DNA of 64,000 bases from Bacteroidia bacterium (lineage in GTDB: Bacteria; Bacteroidota; Bacteroidia; Bacteroidales; GWA2-32-17). Location of the stretch: NCBI GenBank assembly GCA_016218155.1, contig JACREQ010000058.1, forward strand, positions 29,078 to 93,077, written 5' to 3'. The translations under genes were made by a program, and so were the position numbers. Shown piece after piece: positions 1-9,437 of this stretch (position 1 is its first letter; every line of letters begins with the position of its first letter). The notes under the pieces are model-generated. The model ran no database searches. It worked only from the letters and a program-made list of their open reading frames with translations, and was not told where the DNA came from.

Positions 1-246
1 GAGAATCCTCAGATTAAAATTTCTATTCATGGACATACCGATAGCGAAGGTGATGATAAGAGTAACCAGGCACTTAGTGAGCAAAGAGCTAAAGCAGTTG
101 GCGAATATCTTATTTTAATGGGTTTGGATAAAGTTAGAATAGTTTCTGCTCGTGGTTATGGAGAAACTAAACCCGTAGCCTCAAATGATACACCTGATGG
201 AAGAGCTTTAAATCGTAGAACAGAGTTTGTAATAGAAGCGAAGTAA
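1..246 (+). CDS. OmpA-family protein, C-terminal fragment (5' truncated by window edge)
   Basis: Frame 1 is open from the first base to a TAA at 244-246 and encodes about 81 residues of an OmpA-like peptidoglycan-binding domain. Visible hallmarks are the HGHTDSEG segment, the SxxRAxAVxxYL helix, the GYGExxPVASN segment and the final GRxxNRRxEF signature that contacts diaminopimelate in this family. Such domains sit in the periplasm and tether an outer-membrane barrel or lipoprotein to the cell wall. The N-terminal part lies outside the window, so the type of membrane domain cannot be stated. A strong hairpin follows the stop. Confidence 0.9.
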   Translation, partial: ENPQIKISIHGHTDSEGDDKSNQALSEQRAKAVGEYLILMGLDKVRIVSARGYGETKPVASNDTPDGRALNRRTEFVIEAK

Positions 247-280
247 ATAGTTTTCTTATCTCGAGAACTAGACTTATAAT

Positions 281-311
281 AAAAAATCCCGCAATTAGCG
301 GGATTTTTTAT
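281..311. terminator. Bidirectional intrinsic terminator between ompA-like gene and rplS
   Basis: A perfect stem AAAAAATCCCGC / GCGGGATTTTTT with a short AATTA-type loop has an A-run on the left and a T-run on the right, so it can stop the plus-strand OmpA transcript and the minus-strand rplS transcript that converge here. Confidence 0.85.
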
Positions 312-327
312 TATAACGTGAATTTTA

Positions 328-708
328 TTATTCTGCAGGAACAACAACAGCTTTTCCTGTATTAACTCTTCTTTCTTTAATTCTTGCTTTTTTACCTGTA
401 AGTCCGCGTAGATAAAATAATTTAGCACGGCGTACTTTTCCACTTTTGTTTAATTCAATTTTATCAATAAATGGAGAATTATCAGGGAAAATTCTTTCTA
501 CACCAACTCCATTGGAAATTTTGCGAACTGTAAAGGTTGATTTTACACCAGAAGCTTTGCGCTGAATTACTACTCCGCGAAACTGCTGAATACGTTCTTT
601 ATTTCCTTCTTTAATTTTATAGTGAACAGTGATAGTGTCGCCACTTTTAAATTGTGGTAACTCAACAGCTGTTAACATTTCATTTTCAAATACTTTAACT
701 AAGTCCAT
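328..708 (-). CDS. rplS: 50S ribosomal protein L19
   Basis: This 126-residue protein matches bacterial L19 along its whole length. It has the [13 protein letters not shown] start, the [16 protein letters not shown] core, the [17 protein letters not shown] segment and the [22 protein letters not shown]-terminal half. L19 sits at the 30S-50S interface and stabilises the intersubunit bridge. The length is slightly above the usual 115-120 because of a short tail ([11 protein letters not shown]). It is monocistronic here, ending at the shared terminator at 281-311. In many bacteria rplS follows trmD, which is not present in this window. Confidence 0.97.
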   Translation of the reverse strand: MDLVKVFENEMLTAVELPQFKSGDTITVHYKIKEGNKERIQQFRGVVIQRKASGVKSTFTVRKISNGVGVERIFPDNSPFIDKIELNKSGKVRRAKLFYLRGLTGKKARIKERRVNTGKAVVVPAE

Positions 709-805
709 CTTGCGTTAATTTCTAATTGTGATACTTTTTCAAACGGACTGCAATATTACAAAAAATTTTAATTCAAAATACTATATGGATAAAAAATATT
801 TATTC

Positions 806-838
806 AGACCTAACAGGACTCGAAGGCTTGTTAGATCT
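806..838. repeat. Imperfect hairpin of the 'AGACCTAACAGG' type
   Basis: AGACCTAACAGG is followed by a diverged inverted copy ending TTGTTAGATCT. A similar AGACCTGTTAGGT sequence forms the hairpin at 53.59 kb, so this looks like a degenerate member of a dispersed palindrome family in the gap between rplS and the C69 peptidase gene. Confidence 0.4.
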
Positions 839-845
839 AATGAAC

Positions 846-870
846 AAAAAAGGAGCCGAAGCTCCTTTTT
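846..870 (-). terminator. Intrinsic terminator of the C69 peptidase gene
   Basis: On the minus strand the sequence reads AAAAAGGAGC-TTCG-GCTCCTTTTTT, a five-pair GC-rich stem with a UUCG tetraloop and a T-run. It begins a few bases past the peptidase stop codon. Confidence 0.85.
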
Positions 871-873
871 ATT

Positions 874-2559
874 TTAATGTGATCCGCCACTTGGCATTTT
901 AAATTTTTCGCCTTTATCTTTTACTATCTGACGATAGTATTCGTCGTTATATCCTGGCTGTTTTACTTTAGGATTTCTTTGTCCGGGAACAACAGTTTTA
1001 ATATTGCCGTCCATATATTTTGTAAATAAAAATGCATAAAGCTGTTTCCATCTTTTTACAGTTCCGTTTCCAGCATCAACGCTATAATTAGTAATAAATT
1101 CTATAGCTTTTTTAGGATCAGTTTTATAAAGATCGGCAGCTTGTTTATCAATATTAGGTGTATTATCAATATATTTTGATTCAAGTTCGCGTTGTACCTG
1201 TTGAATATCTTGTATCATATCGCTATAGCGTGTATATGCAAAATTTGAAACCTGATTAAAAACCCAGAATGCAGCATTGTCGCTAAATTCCATCATAGAT
1301 CCATTACCTACTGCAAATGATTCAGGAACTTTTGTAATACCACAATACATTGGTGTGTAAACGCATGTATAACTGTCATCAACACCAAACCATAATATGC
1401 CACCAATAGGATTAGGTAACCATGAACGGTTTTGAGCAACAAATGTAAATCCGGTTTGTTGAGTACTTATAGCTCTTTCGTGTAAATAACTAGTGCTATC
1501 AACTTTCCATGTCATTGGTCTCCAGCGAACAATACATTTAAATGGACCAGCACCAATATCTTGTGTCATATCCATTTTTGTTCCCTGATAATAATCGCGC
1601 ATTAGTTCCATTACATCGTGAACGGATAATTTTTTGTCTGGTTTAATATATAATGGCATACGATTTTTAAGGTCATGCCCCATTGCATATTCTTCGTATT
1701 TTCCCATTTCTTTATTAACTCTGTTAAAGGCGGCCCAAACGCGAGCTTCACAAAAACGAGCACCACCAAAATCTAAAGGTGCATATGTATCAGAAAAACT
1801 AAAGTCTTTATCTTCTCCGGTATAGTAACCCATCTTTTTTGCAAATGTTATTACATCAGCAGAATGAAATACTGTTTGTTTTGGATCGAAGAAATTATTT
1901 TTTTTCTGGAAAGGGAATGTTGTTATACGTGCATGGTTTGCGTGACCTGATATATATCCATCTGGAATTTGAATAGCTACCCATACTGCACCTTTGCTGT
2001 AATCCAATTTACCTTTAGCATCTTTTTTACCAGGACCTTTACCAATCATTTCTAATATCCAAACTTCATTAGGGTCAGCAATAGAGAAAGATTCACCTGT
2101 GCTGTAATAACCATATTCGCTAATTAACTCTGAAAATATTTTAATAGCCTCACGTGCAGTTTTAGCTCGTTGTAATGTTGTGTAAATTAATGTACCATAG
2201 TCAATTAATCCTGTAGTGTCTTGTAATTCTTCTCTTCCTGTGTAAGTTGTTTCACCAATAGAAACCTGATATTCGTTTTGATTACCAACTACAGAGAAAG
2301 TGTGTTTTACCTGTTTCATTTTTCCCAGATATTTACCGGTATCCCATTCGTAAATGTCAACTAATGTGCCTTCTGGGTAATCGGCAGCTGGTCTGTAATA
2401 TAATTCGCCATATAATACGTGACTGTCTGCATGGTATGTTACCATTGTAGAGCCGTCTGTAGATGCACCTTTTGTAATAAGAAGGTTAGTACATGAAAAT
2501 GATGATTGCGAAAATCCTAATCCTACAACCAGCGATAAAACTAAAATAATTTTCTTCAT
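874..2559 (-). CDS. Secreted C69-family peptidase (dipeptidase-like Ntn hydrolase)
   Basis: This 561-residue protein starts with a signal peptide (MKKIILVLSLVVGLGFSQSSFS) followed at once by CTNLLITKGASTDGS. That is the layout of peptidase family C69, where the Cys after the leader becomes the N-terminal nucleophile. Further family features are YHADSHVLYGELYY, the ETTYTGREEL segment, GESFSIADPNEVWILEMIGKG and the SGHANHARITTFP region. C69 enzymes hydrolyse dipeptides; this copy should act in the periplasm or outside. It is a single gene with its own terminator. A TAnnTTTG-like -7 box lies about 37 bp upstream. The substrate cannot be read from the sequence. Confidence 0.9.
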   Translation of the reverse strand: MKKIILVLSLVVGLGFSQSSFSCTNLLITKGASTDGSTMVTYHADSHVLYGELYYRPAADYPEGTLVDIYEWDTGKYLGKMKQVKHTFSVVGNQNEYQVSIGETTYTGREELQDTTGLIDYGTLIYTTLQRAKTAREAIKIFSELISEYGYYSTGESFSIADPNEVWILEMIGKGPGKKDAKGKLDYSKGAVWVAIQIPDGYISGHANHARITTFPFQKKNNFFDPKQTVFHSADVITFAKKMGYYTGEDKDFSFSDTYAPLDFGGARFCEARVWAAFNRVNKEMGKYEEYAMGHDLKNRMPLYIKPDKKLSVHDVMELMRDYYQGTKMDMTQDIGAGPFKCIVRWRPMTWKVDSTSYLHERAISTQQTGFTFVAQNRSWLPNPIGGILWFGVDDSYTCVYTPMYCGITKVPESFAVGNGSMMEFSDNAAFWVFNQVSNFAYTRYSDMIQDIQQVQRELESKYIDNTPNIDKQAADLYKTDPKKAIEFITNYSVDAGNGTVKRWKQLYAFLFTKYMDGNIKTVVPGQRNPKVKQPGYNDEYYRQIVKDKGEKFKMPSGGSH

Positions 2560-2595
2560 GATATTTATTGTTGATTATTTTTTAAATAAGATTGA

Positions 2596-2603
2596 CAAAG
2601 TTA
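2596..2603 (-). promoter_or_regulatory. Candidate -7 promoter box for the C69 peptidase gene
   Basis: On the minus strand TAACTTTG matches the Bacteroidota -7 consensus TAnnTTTG, 37 bp before the ATG at 2559. No well-spaced TTTG -33 element was found, so the call is tentative. Confidence 0.4.
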
Positions 2604-2676
2604 TAAAAAATGTTTTGGCATTAGCTAACTCAAAATAGCTTATAAAGTATGTTTTTAAAATGAGATTTAGTGTAAT

Positions 2677-2967
2677 TTAAAACAAAACCATTTCATCAAT
2701 TACTGATTCTCCGGCTTTTTCGTTTAGTCGTTTTACCAGCTCAGTACGAATCATCATTAATTCCTGACGAAGAATTGAAGAATGAATTTTTACAAATAAT
2801 TTCCTGTGTTGAATTCTTAATTCAATTGTTTTTGCTGCAATTTTTTCGCCAACAATCTCGGGCCATGATTTAATAAGTGTAATTTCTGATATCTTACCTT
2901 TTAATTTGTAGGCTTCTACATATTCGCTAATTACTTCGCTGATTGAGCGTGTGTTATTGCGTCTCAT
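2677..2967 (-). CDS. DUF721 (DciA-like) protein
   Basis: This is a 96-residue cytoplasmic protein of the DUF721 family. The characteristic WPEIVGEKIAAKT core is followed by a basic beta segment (IQHRKLFVKIHSSILRQEL) and a helix (MMIRTELVKRLNEKAG). DciA proteins of this family recruit or load the replicative helicase in bacteria lacking DnaC/DnaI; assigning that role here is by family. Its start overlaps the end of recF by 4 bp (ATGA-type coupling), so the two are translated from one transcript. A replication role agrees with this pairing. Confidence 0.85.
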   Translation of the reverse strand: MRRNNTRSISEVISEYVEAYKLKGKISEITLIKSWPEIVGEKIAAKTIELRIQHRKLFVKIHSSILRQELMMIRTELVKRLNEKAGESVIDEMVLF

Positions 2968-4067
2968 AGTATTGCTCCTTTCTCTAAATTGTAAATAGAG
3001 TAATCAGATTTTACAGGTTCAAGTACTTTCTCAATTCTGTTTTTATCAGTATCCGAAATAAAAATCTGACCAAAGTGCTGTTCTCCTACAAGTTTCATCA
3101 ATAAGGAAACACGTGTATTATCAAGTTTATCAAAAATGTCATCTAATAAAAGCAATGGTGTAAAATCATTTTTTTCTTTAATAAAATCAAACTGAGCTAA
3201 TTTTAATGAAAGTAAAAAGCTTTTTTGCTGACCTTGCGAGCCATTAGTTTTAACAGGAAATCCATTGATTTTAAACACCAAATCATCTTTATGAATTCCG
3301 CATGTTGTATATTGAACTAAATTATCTTTTTCAAATGATTTATTTAAAAGTAACTTAAAATCTTCTTGTTCTAATTGTGATTGATATAATAGCTCTACAA
3401 CTTCATTTCCTCCGGATATGTGACGGTAAAAACTTTCAAAAACAGGGCTAAGTTTTTCCAAAAAATCTTTACGTTTATTGTAAATAGGAATACCTAGCTG
3501 CGATAATTTTTCGTCGTAAATTTCAAGAGTTTCTCTATCAGAATTATTTCTTCTTATAAATTCTTTAAGTAATGCATTACGTTGTTTAAGGACTTTGTTA
3601 TAATTAATTACATCATTCAAGTATGTTTTGTCGTATTGAGATATAACTCCGTTAATAAATTTTCTGCGCTCTTCACTTCCTTCCGAGATAAGATTTGCAT
3701 CGTATGGAGATACTATTACAAGCGGTAATAATCCTATGTGATCAGATAATCTTTGGTACTCTTTTTTATTTCTCTTAAATTGCTTTTTATCATTTTGTTT
3801 TACTCCGCATAAAATATTCTCATCTACTTCATTGCGTTCATAAATGCCATTAATTAAAAAAAGATTATCACCGTGATGAATGTTTTCATGATCAGTGTTA
3901 TTAAAATAACTTTTGCAAAATGACAGATAATAAATAGAGTCTAACAGATTAGTTTTTCCGGCACCGTTATTTCCGGCAAAACAGTTTATTTTAGTCGAAA
4001 AATCAACTGAAATTTCTTTCAGATTTTTAAATCCAATTAAATCTATATGTTTTAAAAAAAGATTCAT
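2964..4067 (-). CDS. recF: DNA replication and repair protein RecF
   Basis: This 367-residue RecF is an SMC-like ABC ATPase that, with RecO and RecR, loads RecA at gapped DNA. The Walker A motif GNNGAGKTN lies at about residues 33-41, and a coiled middle region follows. The ABC signature region is NGSQGQQKSFLLSLKLAQ and the Walker B segment is PLLLLDDIFDKLD, with a D-loop. The length is normal for the family. It is the first gene of a two-gene minus-strand unit with the DUF721 gene. In many genomes recF sits beside dnaA/dnaN; neither is here, so this is not evidence for a replication origin. Confidence 0.97.
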   Translation of the reverse strand: MNLFLKHIDLIGFKNLKEISVDFSTKINCFAGNNGAGKTNLLDSIYYLSFCKSYFNNTDHENIHHGDNLFLINGIYERNEVDENILCGVKQNDKKQFKRNKKEYQRLSDHIGLLPLVIVSPYDANLISEGSEERRKFINGVISQYDKTYLNDVINYNKVLKQRNALLKEFIRRNNSDRETLEIYDEKLSQLGIPIYNKRKDFLEKLSPVFESFYRHISGGNEVVELLYQSQLEQEDFKLLLNKSFEKDNLVQYTTCGIHKDDLVFKINGFPVKTNGSQGQQKSFLLSLKLAQFDFIKEKNDFTPLLLLDDIFDKLDNTRVSLLMKLVGEQHFGQIFISDTDKNRIEKVLEPVKSDYSIYNLEKGAIL

Positions 4068-4178
4068 TTTTGTTAATGCAAAATTAGTAAAAAAGCTGTA
4101 ATTAAGCTTTAGTAAATATTGCAGTAGCTTAAGTTAGTTTAACTTTAGTAAAGATTATATAATAACTTTTTCTAAAAT

Positions 4179-4209
4179 TTTCTAAAGTTGAAAATTTTGT
4201 GTAGGTTTG
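4179..4209 (+). promoter_or_regulatory. Promoter of the TPR membrane protein gene
   Basis: TAGGTTTG at 4202-4209 matches the -7 box TAnnTTTG. Nineteen bp upstream lies TTTC, one mismatch from the TTTG -33 element. Because the -7 box covers 4207-4209, a TTG start there would not be transcribed, so this supports the ATG at 4243 as the real start. Confidence 0.55.
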
Positions 4210-4242
4210 CGGTTTCAAAAAAACGTAGAATACTATAAGTGT

Positions 4243-4938
4243 ATGGCAAACAAAGATAAAGAAGTTCTCGGAAATGACATCGATCAGGTTGGAAATGTTC
4301 TTACCAAAACTGAGTTGTATATTGAGAAAAACCGTAAGGTTCTGATGATAGTTGTTGGTGCAATTATTCTTATTGTTGGTGGTTATTTAGGATATAAAAA
4401 ACTTTATATTGCTCCAATGGAAGCTGAAGCTCATGAAGAAATGTTTATGGCTGAACAGTATTTTGCAAAAGATTCTTTTAATCTGGCTTTAAATGGCGAT
4501 GTTCAATATCCAGGATTTTTAAAAATTATTGAACAGTATGGTTCAACTAAAGCAGGAAATTTATCTTATTATTATGCAGGAGTTTGTTATTTAAATACTG
4601 GCAAATTTGATAAGGCGATAGAATATTTAAGCGATTTTAGCACAGATGATAAATTATTATATCCTATTTCGCAAGGTGCTATTGGTGATGCAAATATGGA
4701 GCTTGGAAAAACAGAAGAAGCTTTAGCATTTTATAAAAAAGCGGCTGACGAGCAACCAAACGAATTTACTTCACCAGTTTATTTAATGAAAGTTGGCTTT
4801 GTGTTAGAAAAATTAAATAAATGGGAAGAAGCACTTGCTATTTATGAAAGAATTGAAAAAGAATATAATCGTACAAATGAGGGTAGGAAAATTGAAAAGT
4901 ATATTACCCGTGCGAAACTAAAATTAAATAAATTATAA
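4243..4938 (+). CDS. Membrane-anchored tetratricopeptide-repeat protein
   Basis: The 231-residue protein has a short charged cytoplasmic N-terminus (about 1-30), one membrane helix (VLMIVVGAIILIVGGYLGY) and TPR-like helical repeats to the end. The clearest repeats are YYYAGVCYLNTGKFDKAIEYL, IGDANMELGKTEEALAFYKKAA and VGFVLEKLNKWEEALAIYERI. The architecture resembles the YfgM/BamD-like TPR proteins that sit at the membrane and bind secretion or envelope partners, but the partner is unknown. The ATG was chosen over an in-frame TTG at 4207 because that TTG is part of the -7 promoter box. A strong terminator follows the stop. Confidence 0.85.
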   Translation: MANKDKEVLGNDIDQVGNVLTKTELYIEKNRKVLMIVVGAIILIVGGYLGYKKLYIAPMEAEAHEEMFMAEQYFAKDSFNLALNGDVQYPGFLKIIEQYGSTKAGNLSYYYAGVCYLNTGKFDKAIEYLSDFSTDDKLLYPISQGAIGDANMELGKTEEALAFYKKAADEQPNEFTSPVYLMKVGFVLEKLNKWEEALAIYERIEKEYNRTNEGRKIEKYITRAKLKLNKL

Positions 4939-4944
4939 AAATCT

Positions 4945-4971
4945 AATCCCGATTATATCGGGATTTTTTTT
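4945..4971 (+). terminator. Intrinsic terminator after the TPR gene
   Basis: The stem AATCCCGAT / ATCGGGATT with a TAT loop is followed by eight Ts. It separates the TPR gene from ribH, which starts only 12 bp later. Confidence 0.85.
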
Positions 4972-4982
4972 GATAAAAAATT

Positions 4983-5471
4983 ATGGTAACAAATTTAAAA
5001 GCTCAGTCAAATATCGACGAAAATATATTTCCTGATGCAAGCTCAATGAGAATCGGGATTGTAGTAGCAGAATGGAATAGTAAAATAACAGATGCGTTAT
5101 TAGAAGGTGCATTAGAAACATTAAAAAAATGTAATACTCCTGATGAAAATATTATTGTAAGGTATGTTCCGGGTAGTATAGAGCTAACAGCAGGTGCTAA
5201 AATTCTTGCAGAATTAGCAAATGTTGATGCAGTTATTAGTATTGGTTGTGTTATTCAAGGAGATACCAAGCATTTCGATTATGTTTGTCAAAGTGTGACA
5301 CACGGAATTACCGAATTAAATATTAAATATCCTATCCCTTTTATTTTTGCTGTTTTAACAACAAATAATTTTCAGCAGGCAATTGACCGGGCTGGAGGGA
5401 AACATGGTAACAAAGGTGCAGAATGTGCGCTTACTGCTGTTAAAATGGTAGAAATGAGAAGAAGCTTTTAA
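4983..5471 (+). CDS. ribH: 6,7-dimethyl-8-ribityllumazine synthase
   Basis: This 162-residue enzyme condenses 5-amino-6-ribitylaminouracil with dihydroxybutanone phosphate, the step before riboflavin synthase. Visible family motifs are the substrate-binding [13 protein letters not shown] segment, VPGSIELT, and the [16 protein letters not shown] loop with the catalytic His at residue 97. The C-terminal [22 protein letters not shown] segment binds the phosphate. No other riboflavin gene is nearby and no FMN riboswitch-like structure is visible in the 12-bp gap from the preceding terminator. How it is transcribed is unclear; read-through is possible. Confidence 0.97.
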   Translation: MVTNLKAQSNIDENIFPDASSMRIGIVVAEWNSKITDALLEGALETLKKCNTPDENIIVRYVPGSIELTAGAKILAELANVDAVISIGCVIQGDTKHFDYVCQSVTHGITELNIKYPIPFIFAVLTTNNFQQAIDRAGGKHGNKGAECALTAVKMVEMRRSF

Positions 5472-5483
5472 AATAATTCGTAA

Positions 5484-6008
5484 TTATTTATTCATATAAT
5501 CTGCAACCCAGCCTGGGTCTTCCATTGAATTTAAAAGCTTATACAAATTTTCACCGAAGAAATAATCATTAATAGTTTTTATTCCAAATTGTCTTAACAT
5601 ATCCATTTGTCCCTCTGATGCCATTCTGGGTTTTGCTGCCCAACCTTTTTCGGGTGGTGAACCATCGTAAGGAGGTTCAGAGTATCTTAATTTCCACAAT
5701 TCATCCAAAATTTCCGGTCCTTCAATACCTGCATCTTTTAAAAGATTTTTTCCTTCAGCATTTGCTGACGATTGTTGAATACCGACAATTTGATGAAGCC
5801 AGTCGCGACGACTTAAAAATGTTCGTGTAACAACACCTTTATCTGAAATTTCTATAATCGCAAAAGTAATTATACTCTGAAAATTAGGTTGAAGACTTAA
5901 TCCAAAATATCTTTTTGCGATTTTTGTACTATCCTGTGAAAATGATTTATTACTGCAAAAATTAAAAACAATAATAAAAACCGAAAAAAATAATATTTTA
6001 TTAGCCAT
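5484..6008 (-). CDS. Secreted protein of unknown function
   Basis: Starting at the ATG at 6008, the protein is 174 residues with a signal peptide (MANKILFFSVFIIVFNFCSNKSFSQ) and a mature domain that I do not recognise. The mature part has a predicted beta start (YFGLSLQPNFQSIITFAIIEISDKG), a middle with GIEGPEILDELWKLRYSE, and a C-terminal helix ending DPGWVADYMNK. Upstream in-frame codons are possible, but the leader points to this start. It is divergent from secA and shares that promoter region. The Cys in the leader is not in a convincing lipobox. Confidence 0.6.
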   Translation of the reverse strand: MANKILFFSVFIIVFNFCSNKSFSQDSTKIAKRYFGLSLQPNFQSIITFAIIEISDKGVVTRTFLSRRDWLHQIVGIQQSSANAEGKNLLKDAGIEGPEILDELWKLRYSEPPYDGSPPEKGWAAKPRMASEGQMDMLRQFGIKTINDYFFGENLYKLLNSMEDPGWVADYMNK

Positions 6009-6075
6009 TTGTTCTTTTTTACAAATGTAAGTTATACAAGTTATTTGCCAAAATTTTATTATTAAGATTTCAAAT

Positions 6076-6106
6076 TTTGTGATTGCCGAAATAGACACTA
6101 ACTTTG
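6076..6106 (+). promoter_or_regulatory. Promoter of secA
   Basis: TTTG at 6076-6079, a 19-bp spacer and TAACTTTG at 6099-6106 give an exact match to the Bacteroidota housekeeping promoter. The secA ATG follows 22 bp later. Confidence 0.8.
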
Positions 6107-6128
6107 TTAGCTTTTTAAAAAATATATA

Positions 6129-9100
6129 ATGGCATCATTTAACGATTTATTGAAGAAATTTTTCGGTACAAAGTCCGATAAAGATATTAAAATTATTTTC
6201 CCTGTAGTTGAACAGGTTAGACAGGTTTATGTGACATTGCAACAACTTTCAAATGATGAGTTACGTCAGAAATCTGCTGCTTTAAAAGAGAAGATTCATA
6301 ATTATTATAAAGCTGAGGAAGAGGAAATTCAGGAACTTAAAGCAAAAGTTGAAGGCGATGATATTAAGGTTGATGAAAAAGAAAATCTTTATAATCAGAT
6401 TGATAAGATTAAGAAAGAAATAAATAATAAAATTGAAGAAATTTTATTGGAAGTTTTGCCAGAAGCTTTTGCAATTGTAAAAGATACTGCAAGAAGGTTT
6501 GTAGAAAATGAAAGAGTAGAAGTTACTGCTTCTGAATTTGACAGAAACATCGCAGCTCAAAGAAGTAGTGTTGTTATAGAAGGTTCTAAAGCAATCTGGT
6601 TAAATAAATGGCTTGCAGGAGGAAATGAAATTACATGGGACATGGTTCATTACGATGTGCAGCTTATTGGAGGTATGGTACTACATCAGGGAAAGATTTC
6701 TGAGATGGCCACAGGTGAAGGAAAAACTTTAGTTGCAACACTTCCTGTATTTTTAAATGCACTTGCCGGTAAGGGTGTTCATATAGTAACAGTAAACGAT
6801 TATCTTGCTCGTCGTGATAGTGAGTGGATGGGACCAATTTATGAGTTCCATGGATTATCAGTTGACTGTATTGATAAACATCAACCAAATTCTGTTGCCC
6901 GACGTAACGCATATTTGGCCGATATAACATTTGGTACAAATAACGAATTTGGTTTCGATTATCTTCGTGATAACATGGCAATCGGACCAGAAGATCTTGT
7001 TCAAAGAACACATCATTATTCTATTGTTGATGAGGTTGACTCCGTTTTGATTGATGACGCAAGAACACCACTTATTATCAGTGGTCCAACTCCTAAGGGT
7101 GAAGATCAACTTTTTAATGAGTATAAATCAAAAGTTGAAAAACTTTCAAATGCTCAAAAAAATCTTGTTAATGATTTTCTGAACCAGGCAAAAAAACTTA
7201 TTCAGGCTGGCGATACCGAAAAAGGAGGTATATTGTTATTAAAAGCTCATAAAGGTTTCCCTAAAAATAAAGCACTTATTAAATTCTTAAGTGAGCTTGG
7301 AATGAAAACCTTAATGCATAAAACTGAAAATGTATATCTTCAGGAAAATGCTAAAAGGATGCCTGAAATTACTGAGGAATTATTTTTTGTGATTGATGAA
7401 AGAAACAACTCTGTTGAGCTTACAGAAAAGGGTATCGACTTAATAACAAATACCACTGATGATACTCAAATGTTTGTTCTTCCAGATATCGGAAGCAGAA
7501 TTGCAGAAATAGAAAAATCAGGATTAACAGCCGAACAAAAAATAGTTGCTAAAGATGAAATGATTCGCGATTATTCTGTAAAATCTGAAAGGGTTCATAC
7601 AATTAACCAGTTACTAAAAGCTTATTCAATGTTCGAAAAGGATGTAGAATATGTTGTTATGAACAATGCGGTTAAAATTGTAGATGAGCAAACAGGTCGT
7701 ATTTTAGAAGGTCGTCGTTATTCTGATGGTTTGCATCAGGCTATTGAAGCAAAAGAGAATGTAAAAGTTGAAGCAGCTACACAAACCTTTGCAACAATTA
7801 CTCTTCAGAATTATTTCAGAATGTACCATAAACTTGCCGGTATGACTGGTACTGCTGAAACCGAAGCAGGTGAGTTGTGGAATATTTATAAACTTGATGT
7901 TGTAGTAATTCCTACAAATCGTGCAATGGTTCGTAAGGATATGCAGGATAAGGTTTATAAAACAAAGCGCGAAAAATATAATGCAGTAATCGAAGAAATT
8001 GTAGAGTTAACAAATGCAGGAAGACCAATACTTGTAGGTACAACTTCTGTTGAGATTTCTGAATTATTAAGCAGAATGTTAAAACTTCGTGGAATAAAAC
8101 ACTCTGTTTTAAATGCGAAATTGCATCAACGTGAGGCTGATATTGTTGCTGATGCAGGTAGAAGTAGTGTTGTAACAATTGCTACAAATATGGCAGGTCG
8201 TGGTACCGATATTAAACTTAGTCCTGAAGTTAAAGCTGCGGGAGGTTTGGCTATTATTGGTACTGAACGTCACGAGTCCCGTCGTGTTGACAGACAGTTG
8301 CGTGGTCGTGCAGGACGACAGGGTGACCCTGGTTCATCACAATTTTATGTTTGTCTAGAAGATGATTTAATGCGCCTTTTTGGATCAGATCGTATTGCTA
8401 GAATGATGGATAGATTAGGTATTAAAGAAGGTGAAGTTATTCAGCATTCAATGATAACAAAATCCATTGAACGTGCACAAAGAAAAGTTGAAGAAAATAA
8501 CTTTGGAATCAGAAAGCGTTTATTGGAGTATGATGATGTTATGAATTCACAACGTGAAGTTGTATACAGCCGTAGAAGAAATGCACTTTTTGGTGAAAAA
8601 GTGAGTGTGGATATTTCAAATACTATGTATGATGTTTGCGAATCTATAGTAGGTCAGAATCATGGTAGTACAACATTTGATAATTTTAATCTTGATTTAA
8701 TAAGATATCTTGCTACTGAAGCACCATTTTCTGAAGCAGAATATAAAGCATTGTCGCCAAATGTGCTTACTGAGAAAATTTACGAACAGGTTTATGATAA
8801 TTATATTCGTAAATGTCAGCAAATGGCAAATCAGGCTTATCCTGTAATAAAAGATGTGTTTGAAAAGAGCGGTCAGGTTTATGAAAATATTGTAGTGCCA
8901 GTTAGTGATGGAGTTAGAGTTTTTCAAATTGTTACTAATTTAAGAAAATCTACCGAATCAAAGGGTAAGGAACTTATTCGTTCATTCGAAAAGATGGCAA
9001 TACTTATTACTATTGATGAAGCATGGAAAGAGCATCTTCGTGAAATGGATGAATTAAAACAATCTGTACAGAATGCTGCATACGAACAGAAAGATCCTTT

Positions 9101-9431
9101 ATTGATTTATAAATTTGAATCATTTGAGTTATTCAGAAGTATGATTGATAAAGCAAATCGTGAGATTGTATCATTACTTACAAAAGGACATATTCCAATT
9201 CAGGATCCTGAGCAGGTACGTGAGGCAAAAGCTCCACGAAAACTTGATATGAGTAAGTTTGATACCAGCAGACCTGATGCTGTTGAAAATTCCGGTGGTG
9301 GGCAACCAAAACCAGAAGAGCAAAAGGTTCAACCAATAAGAGTTGAGAAAAAAGTAGGACGTAATGATCCATGTCCTTGCGGTAGTGGTAAAAAATTTAA
9401 AAGTTGTCATGGTGTAGGAGTACCTCAATAA
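6129..9431 (+). CDS. secA: Protein translocase ATPase SecA
   Basis: SecA is the motor that pushes unfolded preproteins through SecYEG. The 1100-residue length is typical of Bacteroidota, which carry insertions: one near residues 60-110 (charged coiled segment) and one after the DEAD-box [19 protein letters not shown] segment at about residues 300-425. Walker A is MATGEGKTL near residue 197, and the second helicase lobe has [13 protein letters not shown] and [13 protein letters not shown]. The C-terminus keeps the zinc-binding SEC-C tail ([19 protein letters not shown]) that contacts SecB or ribosomes. It has its own consensus promoter, and a small lipoprotein gene follows after 6 bp. Confidence 0.98.
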   Translation: MASFNDLLKKFFGTKSDKDIKIIFPVVEQVRQVYVTLQQLSNDELRQKSAALKEKIHNYYKAEEEEIQELKAKVEGDDIKVDEKENLYNQIDKIKKEINNKIEEILLEVLPEAFAIVKDTARRFVENERVEVTASEFDRNIAAQRSSVVIEGSKAIWLNKWLAGGNEITWDMVHYDVQLIGGMVLHQGKISEMATGEGKTLVATLPVFLNALAGKGVHIVTVNDYLARRDSEWMGPIYEFHGLSVDCIDKHQPNSVARRNAYLADITFGTNNEFGFDYLRDNMAIGPEDLVQRTHHYSIVDEVDSVLIDDARTPLIISGPTPKGEDQLFNEYKSKVEKLSNAQKNLVNDFLNQAKKLIQAGDTEKGGILLLKAHKGFPKNKALIKFLSELGMKTLMHKTENVYLQENAKRMPEITEELFFVIDERNNSVELTEKGIDLITNTTDDTQMFVLPDIGSRIAEIEKSGLTAEQKIVAKDEMIRDYSVKSERVHTINQLLKAYSMFEKDVEYVVMNNAVKIVDEQTGRILEGRRYSDGLHQAIEAKENVKVEAATQTFATITLQNYFRMYHKLAGMTGTAETEAGELWNIYKLDVVVIPTNRAMVRKDMQDKVYKTKREKYNAVIEEIVELTNAGRPILVGTTSVEISELLSRMLKLRGIKHSVLNAKLHQREADIVADAGRSSVVTIATNMAGRGTDIKLSPEVKAAGGLAIIGTERHESRRVDRQLRGRAGRQGDPGSSQFYVCLEDDLMRLFGSDRIARMMDRLGIKEGEVIQHSMITKSIERAQRKVEENNFGIRKRLLEYDDVMNSQREVVYSRRRNALFGEKVSVDISNTMYDVCESIVGQNHGSTTFDNFNLDLIRYLATEAPFSEAEYKALSPNVLTEKIYEQVYDNYIRKCQQMANQAYPVIKDVFEKSGQVYENIVVPVSDGVRVFQIVTNLRKSTESKGKELIRSFEKMAILITIDEAWKEHLREMDELKQSVQNAAYEQKDPLLIYKFESFELFRSMIDKANREIVSLLTKGHIPIQDPEQVREAKAPRKLDMSKFDTSRPDAVENSGGGQPKPEEQKVQPIRVEKKVGRNDPCPCGSGKKFKSCHGVGVPQ

Positions 9432-9437
9432 GAAACT

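Noticed and set aside
156..443. 95-codon minus-strand reading frame overlapping the OmpA end and rplS
   Set aside because: It runs antisense through the OmpA C-terminus, the terminator and rplS; composition and context mark it as a shadow.
4068..4178. Replication origin near recF
   Set aside because: No DnaA-box cluster, dnaA or dnaN is seen; the direct repeat CTTTAGTAAA alone is not evidence.
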